This document shows positions 52,114 to 60,684 of a stretch of 64,000 nucleotides of DNA, in pieces (positions within the stretch are counted from its first letter, which is position 1; each line of letters starts with the position of its first letter). The DNA comes from Flavobacterium sp. MedPE-SWcel (lineage in GTDB: Bacteria > Bacteroidota > Bacteroidia > Flavobacteriales > Flavobacteriaceae). Below the pieces are notes generated by a model, which was not told where the DNA came from, searched no databases, and saw nothing but the letters and a program-made list of their open reading frames with translations. Position numbers and translations under genes: made by a program. The DNA lies in the NCBI GenBank assembly GCA_001874325.1, contig MPCW01000005.1, positions 62,001 through 126,000 on the forward strand, given 5' to 3'.

Positions 52114-52788
52114 TTAAATAATAGGTAGTTCTTCTGCTCTTATTATGCCTTGTTGCATAGCATATATAACTAAGCCTGCTATATTTCTTGCTCCAGTTTT
52201 AACAAACAGGTTGTTCTTATGTCCTTCGGCAGTACGTTGTGTAATAAAAAGTATTTCTCCTATTTCTTTTGCCGTTTTTTGTTGACATATAAGACGTAAT
52301 ACTTCCATTTCCCTATCAGACAGTGCCGCATCATCATTTAATGATGGCTTAGGTGCTTTTACTGATATCTGGCCTCTTAATGCTGCCAATTGATCTTCTT
52401 TAAAATAAAAGCCTTGTTTATACACTCCATTTATTACTTCTAGAAGTTCTTGAGGTGATACACCTTTTGGTAAAAAAGCTGAAACTCCTGTTTTTATCAT
52501 AAACCCCATAAATGACTTTTGATAATGAGAAGAAATAACTATTACTTTTATATCTGGATAATTTACTTTTAAATGCTCAGTAACAGCCACACCGTCCATA
52601 CCGTCCATTTTAAGATCAAGTAATAAAATGTTTGGTTCAATAGTTTCTTCTGAAAGTTTGTTTAGCAACTCTGTCCCGCTATTTGCTGTGAATAGCACAT
52701 CGATATTATCTTCAGTTTGAAGAAACCCTTTTAAAAGACTTACTATTAAACTATCATCATCTGTTATGACTATTCTAATTTTATCCAT
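52114..52788 (-). CDS. NarL-family response regulator
   Basis: A 224-residue two-component regulator: receiver domain (about 1-125; IVITDDDSL, the phospho-acceptor Asp in LLLDLKMDG, then VIVISSHYQ and FLPKG) followed by a LuxR-type HTH (about 150-215; LSDREMEVLRLICQQKTAKE, RTAEGHKNNLFVKTGARN). It follows the kinase gene by 11 bases. It is the last gene of a four-gene unit. Confidence 0.92.
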   Translation of the reverse strand: MDKIRIVITDDDSLIVSLLKGFLQTEDNIDVLFTANSGTELLNKLSEETIEPNILLLDLKMDGMDGVAVTEHLKVNYPDIKVIVISSHYQKSFMGFMIKTGVSAFLPKGVSPQELLEVINGVYKQGFYFKEDQLAALRGQISVKAPKPSLNDDAALSDREMEVLRLICQQKTAKEIGEILFITQRTAEGHKNNLFVKTGARNIAGLVIYAMQQGIIRAEELPII

Positions 52789-52799
52789 TAAATAAGCAT

Positions 52800-53555
52800 T
52801 TATGGTGAAACAATAACTAACAACGTTGTAGTCCCCTTCCCTTCTATTGATTTTACTTTATACGCTGCATTTAAATACTGGGTTCGTGACTCTAGGCTAT
52901 TAAGTCCTAAACCCTTCTTTAATATTTTAGTATCAAAACCAACTCCATTATCCTTTACTTGTAACGCTAAAGAGCTTGATGTGTGTCTAAAATGTAATGT
53001 AACTACTGTAGCATTAGCGTGCTTTATTATGTTAGTTATCAACTCTTGCACTATACGTAATACTTGTATTTTGGTAGTAGTAGATAATTCATCTTTAAGC
53101 CTTACATCACTAAAGTAATCAATTTCTAGCTTTTCTCTCCACGGATTAAGTGTCTCTTCTATTAAATCTTGAGTTTGGGTATGTTCTAATAGCGGTGGAG
53201 TAAGGTCGTGTGATATTCTTCTTGCCTCATCAATCCCCTCTCCTAATAAACCTTCTATCTCAGTAGTAGGTAAACCTAATTGCGTTTTCATGCGTATAAC
53301 TGTTAGTTTACCTATTAAGCTATCATGTAAATCAGACGCTATACGCTTACGTTCCTTTTCTTGAGCTTGTAAGTTAGTTTCTAAAAGTGTTTTTTGATGT
53401 GCTAACTTTAGATGTGCTTCTCGCAAGTTTGCCTCTGTCATTCGCTTATAACCTGCATGCATAATTTTAATTACAAATAATAATATCGTGAATACAAGCA
53501 CAAGTGCTATTGCTATCCATAATGCTATTACTTGCGGATCTTGCCATTTCTCCAT
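52800..53555 (-). CDS. Sensor histidine kinase (HisKA_3 type)
   Basis: A 251-residue kinase: one N-terminal span (about 8-32; VIALWIAIALVLVFTILLFV), a coiled-coil (about 38-70), the phospho-His in KRIASDLHDSLIGKLTVIRM, and an HATPase with VQELITNIIKHANA and DNGVGFD...KGLGLNSLESR. It has almost no extracytoplasmic part, so the sensor is probably the seven-span protein encoded just upstream, whose gene overlaps it by 28 bases. Confidence 0.9.
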   Translation of the reverse strand: MEKWQDPQVIALWIAIALVLVFTILLFVIKIMHAGYKRMTEANLREAHLKLAHQKTLLETNLQAQEKERKRIASDLHDSLIGKLTVIRMKTQLGLPTTEIEGLLGEGIDEARRISHDLTPPLLEHTQTQDLIEETLNPWREKLEIDYFSDVRLKDELSTTTKIQVLRIVQELITNIIKHANATVVTLHFRHTSSSLALQVKDNGVGFDTKILKKGLGLNSLESRTQYLNAAYKVKSIEGKGTTTLLVIVSP

Positions 53556-54187
53556 ATTTCACTGGTCAAAAAACCATAAAAAATTAATAAAAATAAAATA
53601 TGACACCCCCAGAAATAAAACTTAACTCCTGTAGTTTCATTTACTAAAAAATTAAACGGTAAATAAATTATCGTATTTAAAGTAAAAAACACTAATACAA
53701 CTATATTCAGCCGAAAATTATCCCACCTTGATTCCTTATAACTACTCATTTTTTCATACAAAAAAGTAAGTGATAATAGTATTATAAAAAAATTGTCTAC
53801 CACCTTAGAATAAGGCTGAAAAACTAAAGCATTTGTATTATTAAGAACAAAATAATATAATATTTCTCCTATGATATAACAAATAGATAGCCCCCCTATT
53901 ACGGCTAGTAGTTTATTACCTTTACTTAAAAATATTTTTAAATAAAGGTACATAAACAATATAAGTTCTACTAAACTATAGAGTAGTAGAAATATTCTAT
54001 TACTCTCATAATAGTTAATTAAAACTCTACCCGCAACATCAGAAACCAACATTGCAAGTAGATAATAAAATATAATTTTATGTGATTTATTGAGGTTTTT
54101 ATACAAAAAAGCACCTGTTATTACCCCGACTGTAAGAAACACTGGCGATAAATCTCCTAAATATTGTACTCCCTCAATAAATGTCAT
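53528..54187 (-). CDS. Seven-span membrane protein, likely sensor partner of the kinase
   Basis: A 219-residue protein with about seven spans (about 13-32, 37-57, 64-88, 92-115, 128-147, 158-182, 188-212). No named family is recognised. The 3' end overlaps the kinase gene by 28 bases, so the two are translated together and may work as one receptor. It starts 3 bases after the preceding gene's stop. Confidence 0.7.
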   Translation of the reverse strand: MTFIEGVQYLGDLSPVFLTVGVITGAFLYKNLNKSHKIIFYYLLAMLVSDVAGRVLINYYESNRIFLLLYSLVELILFMYLYLKIFLSKGNKLLAVIGGLSICYIIGEILYYFVLNNTNALVFQPYSKVVDNFFIILLSLTFLYEKMSSYKESRWDNFRLNIVVLVFFTLNTIIYLPFNFLVNETTGVKFYFWGCHILFLLIFYGFLTSEIWRNGKIRK

Positions 54188-54190
54188 TTG

Positions 54191-54787
54191 TTATGCCATG
54201 TTTAATAAATAGAAGCTATCTGCTGATGCTGATGCTGAAAAAGGTGGTACTGGCACCGCTTGATCTTCAAAAAATACTCGCGTTTCAGTTTTATTAGTTA
54301 CTACTAAATCTGCAGTAGCATGACCTAGTGGATCTTCAAGGTTTTCTTTAAGTGCTAAATTGATCTTGCACTCAGGAACCTTAAAGTCTTCCGAACCAAT
54401 ACTAAATGCTAAAAAAATACCATGTTCAGTACCTGCTTGTTTTGGCACCCATGTTTCATAATGACTATTCCAGCGCTCCATTCTCTTTATTGCCTCTTTA
54501 TCTGATAATGTACCGTTACTATGCCACCAAACTGCAGGTGAAAATCTCACATAATTTGAAATAGTAGCCGAATACTCAAGGGAATCAAACTTACTTGGTA
54601 TTAACAAGAAAACTAACCTGTCTTTATAAATAGCTGGATAAATATGAACATCTTCTGATCCTGCTAAATAATCAGGCACTTCATAAAAAAAACTATTCCC
54701 TTGCTCGAAAAACTTAACAAGCTCATCTCCATTCCTGCTTATCATTTTCCACCTTTCAATACTCTCTCTAATCTCTGCGTTTGTCAT
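54191..54787 (-). CDS. Soluble protein of unknown function in the two-component operon
   Basis: A 198-residue protein without signal or membrane span. It opens MTNAEIRESIERWKMISRNG and has a central HIYPAIYKDRLVFLLIPSKF with a C-terminal VPVPPFSASASADSFYLL. No known domain is recognised. It is the first gene of the unit soluble protein-membrane protein-kinase-regulator, so it is likely part of the same signalling route. A TATATTTG element (54848-54855) lies 60 bases upstream. Confidence 0.65.
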   Translation of the reverse strand: MTNAEIRESIERWKMISRNGDELVKFFEQGNSFFYEVPDYLAGSEDVHIYPAIYKDRLVFLLIPSKFDSLEYSATISNYVRFSPAVWWHSNGTLSDKEAIKRMERWNSHYETWVPKQAGTEHGIFLAFSIGSEDFKVPECKINLALKENLEDPLGHATADLVVTNKTETRVFFEDQAVPVPPFSASASADSFYLLNMA

Positions 54788-55077
54788 AATTTTATTTAGT
54801 TAAGATTAATAGTACTTAAATATATAAATACTATAATTTAGGTTAAACAAATATAAGGAGGTATTAATAAATGTACTACTTGTATTAAAATTATAAAACG
54901 ATTAATTATTATAAAAAAAGAAATAGAAACCCTATACTATAATCATAAATACATTGTGTAAAAAAATGTTTCAGGCTAACGCAATAGTAACACACAAACA
55001 TACAACATGTTATAAACAACTTGAATAAATACATGACTACTCAGTATTAAAATTATGATAATTTATCTTTAAATCTA
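54788..55077. other. Intergenic region between the two-component unit and the first tRNA
   Basis: An AT-rich gap of about 290 bases before the tRNA promoter. It has a minus-strand -7 element TATATTTG (54848-54855) for the two-component unit. A GGAGG string at about 54857 precedes only a five-codon frame and is probably chance. Nothing else is seen. Confidence 0.5.
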
Positions 55078-55107
55078 TTGTAGATCTAAATAAAGGTTGT
55101 AGATTTG
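55078..55107 (+). promoter_or_regulatory. Promoter of the first initiator tRNA
   Basis: TTG, exactly 19 bases, then TAGATTTG. It matches the Bacteroidota consensus in sequence and spacing, with a start expected near 55113. Confidence 0.75.
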
Positions 55108-55119
55108 CACCCGAAACAA

Positions 55120-55192
<73 letters not shown>

Positions 55193-55213
55193 CTAAGTCA
55201 ACAAACTGACTAC

Positions 55214-55245
55214 AAAGGTCTTAGATTGCTCTAAGACCTTTTTTT
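55214..55245 (+). terminator. Terminator after initiator tRNA copy 1
   Basis: AAAGGTCTTAG pairs perfectly with CTAAGACCTTT around 6 bases, followed by a run of T. It differs from the terminators after the other tRNA copies. Confidence 0.88.
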
Positions 55246-55335
55246 ATTCTAAAAAAACCCGCACTCCCATTCATTAATGTTTAGCTTATCTCTATAAAAA
55301 CCAAACAATTATTTATTTTTGTATTAAATAATTTA

Positions 55336-56229
55336 ATGATGGTTAAAAGCACTTTTCAAATAAAAGACTTAGAAAATCTTACTGGAGTAAAAATTCCTAC
55401 TTTACGAATCTGGGAAAAACGGTATAATATTTTAAAACCAGCTCGAACTAACACAGGAATTAGAAGTTACAACATTGAAGAGGTTTTAAGATTATTAAAC
55501 ATTGCCTACTTAAATAGAAATGGTTGGAAAATATCTAAAATAGCTGCTTTAACAGAAAAAGAAATACAGTTAGCAGTTAAAAACATTGATCAGAGCAACA
55601 ACGATTATCCTATAGAAGTAGAAGAATTTTTGATCGCAATGCTTAGCTTAGATCAAGTAAAATTTAGTCAAATATATTCTAATTTGCGAAATGAATATTC
55701 TTTCGAGACCATATTTGAAAACTACTTTCACCCGCTATTGTTTCGAATTGGAATCTTATGGCAAACTGAAACTATTGATATTATCCATGAACACTTTATA
55801 TCCTCACTAATCATTCAAAAATTAATTTTTGAAATTGAAAATATAAAAACAAACACTTCAAAAAAAAGTAAAACCCATATTCTATTTCTACCCCTTAACG
55901 AAATACACGAAATAGGCTTAAGATACTTACAGTATCAATTACTCTTAAATAAAAAAGATGTAATATATCTAGGTAACAATGTTGATTTAATACACTTAAA
56001 TAGATTTAAGGATAGAAAAGATATTGTAATAATAGGAAGTTTAACTATAGTTCCAAATGAAAAATCTTTAAATGACTATTTAAAATCTTTAAATGAGTTT
56101 GCTACCCATACAAATCTACCTGTTCATTTATATGGTTTACAATTTAATATCAACTCAGTATCTTATAAGAAGTATAGCAATATAAACATCTATCAAAATG
56201 CTAAAGAACTCTTAAAATCTATTAAATAA
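55336..56229 (+). CDS. CarH/LitR-like MerR regulator with B12-binding domain
   Basis: A 297-residue transcription factor. MerR-type HTH (about 5-75; FQIKDLENLTGVKIPTLRIW, EKRYNILKPARTNTG) is followed by a helical cap and cobalamin-binding domain. The CarH signature W-x9-E-H is exact (Trp142, Glu152, His153 in the LWQTETIDIIHEHFISS stretch), and LNEIHEIGLRYL (His191) matches the lower B12-ligand ExHxxG motif. In other bacteria such proteins repress carotenoid genes in the dark and release DNA in light. It precedes crtI by 69 bases. Light sensing here is inferred. Confidence 0.85.
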   Translation: MMVKSTFQIKDLENLTGVKIPTLRIWEKRYNILKPARTNTGIRSYNIEEVLRLLNIAYLNRNGWKISKIAALTEKEIQLAVKNIDQSNNDYPIEVEEFLIAMLSLDQVKFSQIYSNLRNEYSFETIFENYFHPLLFRIGILWQTETIDIIHEHFISSLIIQKLIFEIENIKTNTSKKSKTHILFLPLNEIHEIGLRYLQYQLLLNKKDVIYLGNNVDLIHLNRFKDRKDIVIIGSLTIVPNEKSLNDYLKSLNEFATHTNLPVHLYGLQFNINSVSYKKYSNINIYQNAKELLKSIK

Positions 56230-56253
56230 TCATTTCTAAAACGAAATCGTTTT

Positions 56254-56293
56254 TATTTTGTTTAGTTTTTATGTAGTTTTACTAAACAAAATA
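56254..56293. promoter_or_regulatory. Operator-like inverted repeat before crtI
   Basis: TATTTTGTTTAGT and ACTAAACAAAATA are perfect 13-base inverted repeats around 14 bases. Inside lies AGTTTTxA twice, 11 bases apart (TTTAGTTTTTA then TGTAGTTTTAC). CarH proteins are known to use 11-base direct repeats. It sits 5-45 bases before the crtI ATG, so it probably controls the operon. Confidence 0.6.
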
Positions 56294-56298
56294 AAAGT

Positions 56299-57762
56299 AT
56301 GCTATCTATTTCTATCATTGGTTCTGGTTTCTCCTCCTTATCTGCTGCTTGCTATCTAGCAAACGCAGGGTATAAAGTATCTGTATTTGAAAAAAATGAT
56401 TATCTAGGAGGCAGAGCAAGACAATTAAAAATTAATGGGTTTACTTTTGACATGGGACCAACTTTTTACTGGATGCCTGATGTATTTGAAAGTTTTTTTA
56501 ATGATTTTAATAAAAAAACGTCTGATTACTACTTACTCAACAAGTTAAACCCTGCTTATAAAGTATATTTTGAAGATCAGTCCCAGATTACCATTGGTGA
56601 TAATAAAAAATCAATTTTAGAAACCTTTGAGCGTATTGAAAAAGGAAGTGCTAAAAAACTCGATAGTTTTTTAAAAAATGCGGAGAGTAATTACAACTTA
56701 GCTATTAAAGATTTAGTTTACCAACCAGGTGAGTCATTATTTGAAATCATCAATACTAAAACAGCTTTAAAATTAAATTTGTTTATCAAAACAATAAGAA
56801 CTGATGTAAAGAAGGTTGTTAAACATCCACATTTAAGAAAAATATTAGAATTTCCTGTGCTCTTTTTAGGAGCTAAACCTAGTAACACCCCTAGTTTTTA
56901 CAACTTTATGAATTATGCAGACTTTGTGTTGGGTACTTGGCACCCAAAGGGGGGTATGTATAGCGTAGTCGAAGGAATGGTAACATTAGCTAAGAGTTTA
57001 GGAGTTTCATTTTTCACAAGCTCAAATGTTAGTGAAATTAAAACAAAAAACAATACTGTTTCTGGAATTATTGTTAATGACAAATTAATAAAGTCTGATA
57101 TTGTATTAAGCGGTGCAGATTATACTCATACTGAAAAATTACTTCCTAAGAAATACCGACAATATTCAGATTCTTACTGGGAAAATAAAACTTTTGCACC
57201 TTCTGCCCTTTTATTCTACATAGGGTTTGACACCAAAATACCAAATGTAACACATCATAGCTTATTTTTTGATGCTGATTTTGAGTTACATGCTAACGAA
57301 ATTTATGATAATAAAAAATGGCCTAGTAATCCTTTATTCTACGCTAGTTTCCCTAGCATTACCGATAATACGGTTGCTCCAGATGGAAAGGAAGCTGGTA
57401 TATTTTTAATGCCTTTAGCAACTGGACTAAATGATACTCCTGAAACAAGAGAGAAGTACTATAAAATAATAATAGAAAGATTATCTAAACAGATTGGGTA
57501 TAACATTAAAGAGCATATACTTTTTAAAGAATCATTTTGTGTTAATGACTTTATAGAAGATTATAACTCGTTTGGAGGAAATGCTTATGGTTTGGCAAAC
57601 ACACTATTTCAAACTCATATTTTAAGACCAAAACTAAAAAGTAAAAAAGTAAAAAATTTATTTTTCACAGGGCAATTAACTGTTCCGGGCCCTGGAGTCC
57701 CTCCTGCAATTATTTCTGGAAAAATTGTAAGTGAACTAATTCAAAAATCATTAAAAAGCTAA
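56299..57762 (+). CDS. crtI: Phytoene desaturase
   Basis: FAD-dependent enzyme that converts phytoene to lycopene in four steps. The 487 residues have the dinucleotide-binding start IGSGFSSLSAACYLANAGY with a following FEKNDYLGGRARQL, and the C-terminal carotenoid oxidase signature FTGQLTVPGPGVPPAIISGK. Length is normal for CrtI. First enzyme gene of the operon; crtB follows by 6 bases. Confidence 0.95.
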   Translation: MLSISIIGSGFSSLSAACYLANAGYKVSVFEKNDYLGGRARQLKINGFTFDMGPTFYWMPDVFESFFNDFNKKTSDYYLLNKLNPAYKVYFEDQSQITIGDNKKSILETFERIEKGSAKKLDSFLKNAESNYNLAIKDLVYQPGESLFEIINTKTALKLNLFIKTIRTDVKKVVKHPHLRKILEFPVLFLGAKPSNTPSFYNFMNYADFVLGTWHPKGGMYSVVEGMVTLAKSLGVSFFTSSNVSEIKTKNNTVSGIIVNDKLIKSDIVLSGADYTHTEKLLPKKYRQYSDSYWENKTFAPSALLFYIGFDTKIPNVTHHSLFFDADFELHANEIYDNKKWPSNPLFYASFPSITDNTVAPDGKEAGIFLMPLATGLNDTPETREKYYKIIIERLSKQIGYNIKEHILFKESFCVNDFIEDYNSFGGNAYGLANTLFQTHILRPKLKSKKVKNLFFTGQLTVPGPGVPPAIISGKIVSELIQKSLKS

Positions 57763-57768
57763 CGAACC

Positions 57769-58608
57769 ATGAAAGCATTATTTGATCAATCATCTATAAA
57801 AATTAGCGAATTAGTTACTAACACCTACTCTACCTCCTTTTCATTAGCATGTAAGTTACTTTCACCTAAAATAAGACCTGCCATTTATGCTATATATGGA
57901 TTTGTTAGGTATGCCGATGAAATAGTAGATAGTTTTGACGGGTATGATCAAGAACTGCTTATTAATGAATTTGAAAGAGAGTATTACCTAGCTTTAGAAA
58001 GAAAAATTAGTTTAAACCCGATTCTAAATGCTTTTCAACAAGTAGTCCACGATTATAATATTGAGGATGAGATGATACAATCATTTTTAAACTCTATGAA
58101 AATGGACTTATCGAAAAAAGAATATACAAACTATGATGACTATAAAAAATACATTTATGGATCTGCTGATGTTGTCGGTTTAATGTGTTTAAAAGTTTTT
58201 GTACATGGAAATGAAGAAAAATATCAAGAATTAAAAGATTATTCCATGAAATTAGGGTCTGCTTTTCAAAAAGTCAACTTTTTACGTGATTTAAAAGATG
58301 ATGGAGAACGATTAGCTAGATCTTACTTCCCTAATGTAGATTTGTTTAATTTATCTAAGGAAGATAAAAACAAAATAATCGAAGAAATTGAAAAAGATTT
58401 TGAAGAAGCTTACATAGGGGTTAAACAGCTACCGCTAGACGCAAAATTAGGGGTTTATACTGCCTATAAATATTATAAAAGGTTACTTGTTAAGTTAAAA
58501 AAAACACCTGAAAAAGAAATAATTAACACCCGAATAAGAGTTCCAAACCATATAAAATTATTAATTTTAAGTAAATCTTACATCAGATATCAACTTAATG
58601 TATTATGA
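57769..58608 (+). CDS. crtB: Phytoene synthase
   Basis: Joins two geranylgeranyl diphosphates to phytoene. The 279 residues contain both Asp-rich sites: ADEIVDSFDG and LRDLKDDGERLARSYFP, plus SFSLACKLLSPKIRPAIYAI near the start. The 3' end overlaps the next gene by 4 bases (ATGA), showing translational coupling. A GGPP synthase must be encoded elsewhere. Confidence 0.95.
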   Translation: MKALFDQSSIKISELVTNTYSTSFSLACKLLSPKIRPAIYAIYGFVRYADEIVDSFDGYDQELLINEFEREYYLALERKISLNPILNAFQQVVHDYNIEDEMIQSFLNSMKMDLSKKEYTNYDDYKKYIYGSADVVGLMCLKVFVHGNEEKYQELKDYSMKLGSAFQKVNFLRDLKDDGERLARSYFPNVDLFNLSKEDKNKIIEEIEKDFEEAYIGVKQLPLDAKLGVYTAYKYYKRLLVKLKKTPEKEIINTRIRVPNHIKLLILSKSYIRYQLNVL

Positions 58609-59042
58609 TTAAACTTTTACTGATCAGTATCCTTTTAACTTTTACAAAAAGTGTAGCCCCCTCCTATGTACAAGAGTTTCATGATTTAAAAGATAGAAAA
58701 ACGGAGCAACAATTTATTGATAAGTATCAAAACTCTACAGATGAGAGTGTGCAAGCATATATTATTGCTTTAAGAATGAAAAAGGCTAAATATACATGGA
58801 ATCCTTTAAAGAAGATAAGTATATTTAAAAGACAAAAAAAAGCCTTAAACAAGCTTATAGTCAAGAATCCAAATAATATTCATTTAAGATATATTAGACT
58901 TCTTTTACAGGAAAAAACACCTAAAATACTAGGGTATAATAAGAATATAGCAGATGATAAGGAAAAAATACTGTATTGGGTTCAAAAAAAAGACTCTACA
59001 GATTATCTAGATGAATATATAATAAAAAACACATCACTATGA
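58605..59042 (+). CDS. Unknown protein embedded in the carotenoid operon
   Basis: A 145-residue protein with a short hydrophobic start (KLLLISILLTFTKSVAP), probably a signal peptide or anchor, and a helical, Lys-rich body with TPR-like KRQKKALNKLIVKNPNNIH. It overlaps crtB and crtZ by 4 bases at each end, so it is translated with them. No enzyme motif is visible. Genes of this size sit at the same place in other flavobacterial carotenoid operons as I recall. A role as assembly or accessory factor is a guess. Confidence 0.75.
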   Translation: MIKLLLISILLTFTKSVAPSYVQEFHDLKDRKTEQQFIDKYQNSTDESVQAYIIALRMKKAKYTWNPLKKISIFKRQKKALNKLIVKNPNNIHLRYIRLLLQEKTPKILGYNKNIADDKEKILYWVQKKDSTDYLDEYIIKNTSL

Positions 59043-59494
59043 TATTAGTGTTTATTTTTACAACTATAGCTACTTTTTTAACGATGGAGGGTATTACATG
59101 GCTAACCCATAAGTATGTAATGCATGGTTTTTTATGGTATTTACATAAAGATCATCATCAACCAAAATATAAAGGCCTATTCGAAAAAAACGATGCATTC
59201 TTTGTGATATTTGCTATACCTAGTATTCTTTTATTTTATTTTGGTTTAGAGCCTATATTAAATTTTAAATTCTTTATTGGTCTAGGCATTTTGATATATG
59301 GTATTGCTTATTTCTTGGTACATGATGTATTGATACATCAACGATTTTCTTGGTTTAAAAGAACTAACAATAAGTATTTAAAAGGATTACGCAAGGCACA
59401 TAAAATACATCATAAGCACTTAGGTAAAGAAGATGGAGAATGTTTTGGAATGTTAAATGTGCCTAAAAAATATTTTATAAATTATCGTAAATAA
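59039..59494 (+). CDS. crtZ: Beta-carotene hydroxylase
   Basis: Di-iron membrane hydroxylase that adds the 3 and 3' hydroxyls, giving zeaxanthin. The 151 residues show the required His boxes: HKYVMHGFLWYLHKDHHQPK, then HDVLIHQRF, then HKIHHKHLG, set between about four spans. The gene overlaps those before and after it (by 4 and 1 bases). Confidence 0.94.
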   Translation: MILVFIFTTIATFLTMEGITWLTHKYVMHGFLWYLHKDHHQPKYKGLFEKNDAFFVIFAIPSILLFYFGLEPILNFKFFIGLGILIYGIAYFLVHDVLIHQRFSWFKRTNNKYLKGLRKAHKIHHKHLGKEDGECFGMLNVPKKYFINYRK

Positions 59495-60177
59495 TGAATG
59501 TACTTTATTTACTCTTAAACCTCGGATCAATTAGTATCCCTTTAATATATTCATTTAATAAAAAAATGAATTTTATTAAACATTTTAAACCATTAAGTAT
59601 TGCCATTACAATAATAGCTATACTTTATATTATTTGGGATATTTGGTTTACTAAACTAGGGGTCTGGAAATTTAACCCTGATTATTATATTGGTTATACT
59701 CTTTTCGGAATGCCTTTTGAAGAGTATTTATTCTTTTTTTGCATTCCTTATTCAAGTATTTTTATACACTATTCTTTAATTCATTTTTTCCCGAAAGCCT
59801 CTATAAATAATAAAGCTACTTCTTTAATATCGTTAATCATAACATCACTAAGCCTATTCGTTTTTGTTACCAATATCGACAAAGCATATACCTGTATTAA
59901 TTTTTTAATATTATCTACTTCAATTATACTCGGGTGGTTATTTAATCGAACTTTATTAAGTAAATTTTATATCTCATTCTTAATTATTTTAATACCATTT
60001 TTATTGGTTAACGGGGTTTTAACAGGAAGTTTTATAGATGATCAAGTAGTATGGTACAATGATCTAGAAAACTTAAACATCAGAGTTGGTACAATCCCTA
60101 TAGAAGACTTTGGATATGCCTTTTCTCTATTATTACTTACTCTTTTAATTTTCGAAAAACTCAACAAGAAAAGCTGA
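59494..60177 (+). CDS. Lycopene cyclase, CrtYc/CrtYd-type fusion
   Basis: Membrane enzyme forming the beta rings of beta-carotene from lycopene. The 227 residues contain two related halves of about three spans each, with the heterodimeric-cyclase motif MPFEEYLFFF in the first and TIPIEDFGYAFSLLL in the second. This is the CrtYcd-like family, not the FAD-binding CrtY/CrtL type. It is the last gene of the operon. Confidence 0.9.
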   Translation: MNVLYLLLNLGSISIPLIYSFNKKMNFIKHFKPLSIAITIIAILYIIWDIWFTKLGVWKFNPDYYIGYTLFGMPFEEYLFFFCIPYSSIFIHYSLIHFFPKASINNKATSLISLIITSLSLFVFVTNIDKAYTCINFLILSTSIILGWLFNRTLLSKFYISFLIILIPFLLVNGVLTGSFIDDQVVWYNDLENLNIRVGTIPIEDFGYAFSLLLLTLLIFEKLNKKS

Positions 60178-60199
60178 AATAATAACACAAGCTTTCTAA

Positions 60200-60235
60200 A
60201 ATCTATGATTTTAATCCAATTTAAAATCATAGATT
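60200..60235 (+). promoter_or_regulatory. Hairpin after the carotenoid operon
   Basis: AATCTATGATTTTAA and TTAAAATCATAGATT form a perfect 15-bp stem around a 6-base loop, 22 bases after the cyclase stop. There is no T-tract, so it may protect the mRNA end rather than terminate by itself. Confidence 0.6.
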
Positions 60236-60313
60236 CAATCCTGTTTTTCAGCCAAATAGGAATTTATTCACATATTTTAAAGCTTTTTAATTCTTATCAT
60301 TTAAAAAAATAAA

Positions 60314-60343
60314 TCGTAGATATAAAATAAAGTTGTATATTTG
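60314..60343 (+). promoter_or_regulatory. Promoter of the second initiator tRNA
   Basis: TCG, 19 bases, then TATATTTG. It is the same design as the copy 1 promoter, with one mismatch in the -33 part. Over the 41 bases before the tRNA the two upstream regions differ at only about 6 places. Confidence 0.65.
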
Positions 60344-60355
60344 CACTCGAAACAA

Positions 60356-60428
<73 letters not shown>

Positions 60429-60452
60429 CTAAATAAAAGGATAACCCTTGAC

Positions 60453-60490
60453 AACAGCGACCTTATAATATATAAGGTCGCTGTTTTTTT
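60453..60490 (+). terminator. Terminator after initiator tRNA copy 2
   Basis: CAGCGACCTTATA pairs perfectly with TATAAGGTCGCTG around ATA, followed by seven T. A decayed relative follows the broken tRNA copy. Confidence 0.9.
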
Positions 60491-60508
60491 GAATACGATT
60501 CTGAACAC
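60488..60508 (+). repeat. Dispersed 21-base repeat, copy 1
   Basis: A TTTGAA-x-ACGATT-x-TGAACAC string that recurs at 62485-62505 and 62692-62712 with one or two changes. It marks the tRNA-BspA duplicated units. Nature unknown. Confidence 0.6.
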
Positions 60509-60620
60509 GTTTTAGCTATTTAGTAGTTAATTAAAATCATAAAACACTGACAAAAGAGCATTATAATTAATCAACTAATAAACCTCGTACCCGACGATAA
60601 TTCAAACCCTATAATAATAC

Positions 60621-60658
60621 AAAAAAGGCTTCATTATACTATATGTGAAGCCTTTTTT
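60621..60658 (-). terminator. Terminator of the first BspA-like gene
   Basis: AAAAAAGGCTTCA and TGAAGCCTTTTTT pair around 12 bases. T-runs exist on both strands; it lies 27 bases after the stop of the minus-strand gene. Confidence 0.85.
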
Positions 60659-60684
60659 GTTTCTTGTAATTCTATTTGTAATGA

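Noticed and set aside
54857..54890. A GGAGG string before ATG upstream of the two-component unit, plus strand
   Set aside because: The frame is only five codons long before a stop, the string is on the strand opposite the neighbouring gene, and no promoter is in place. Probably chance.
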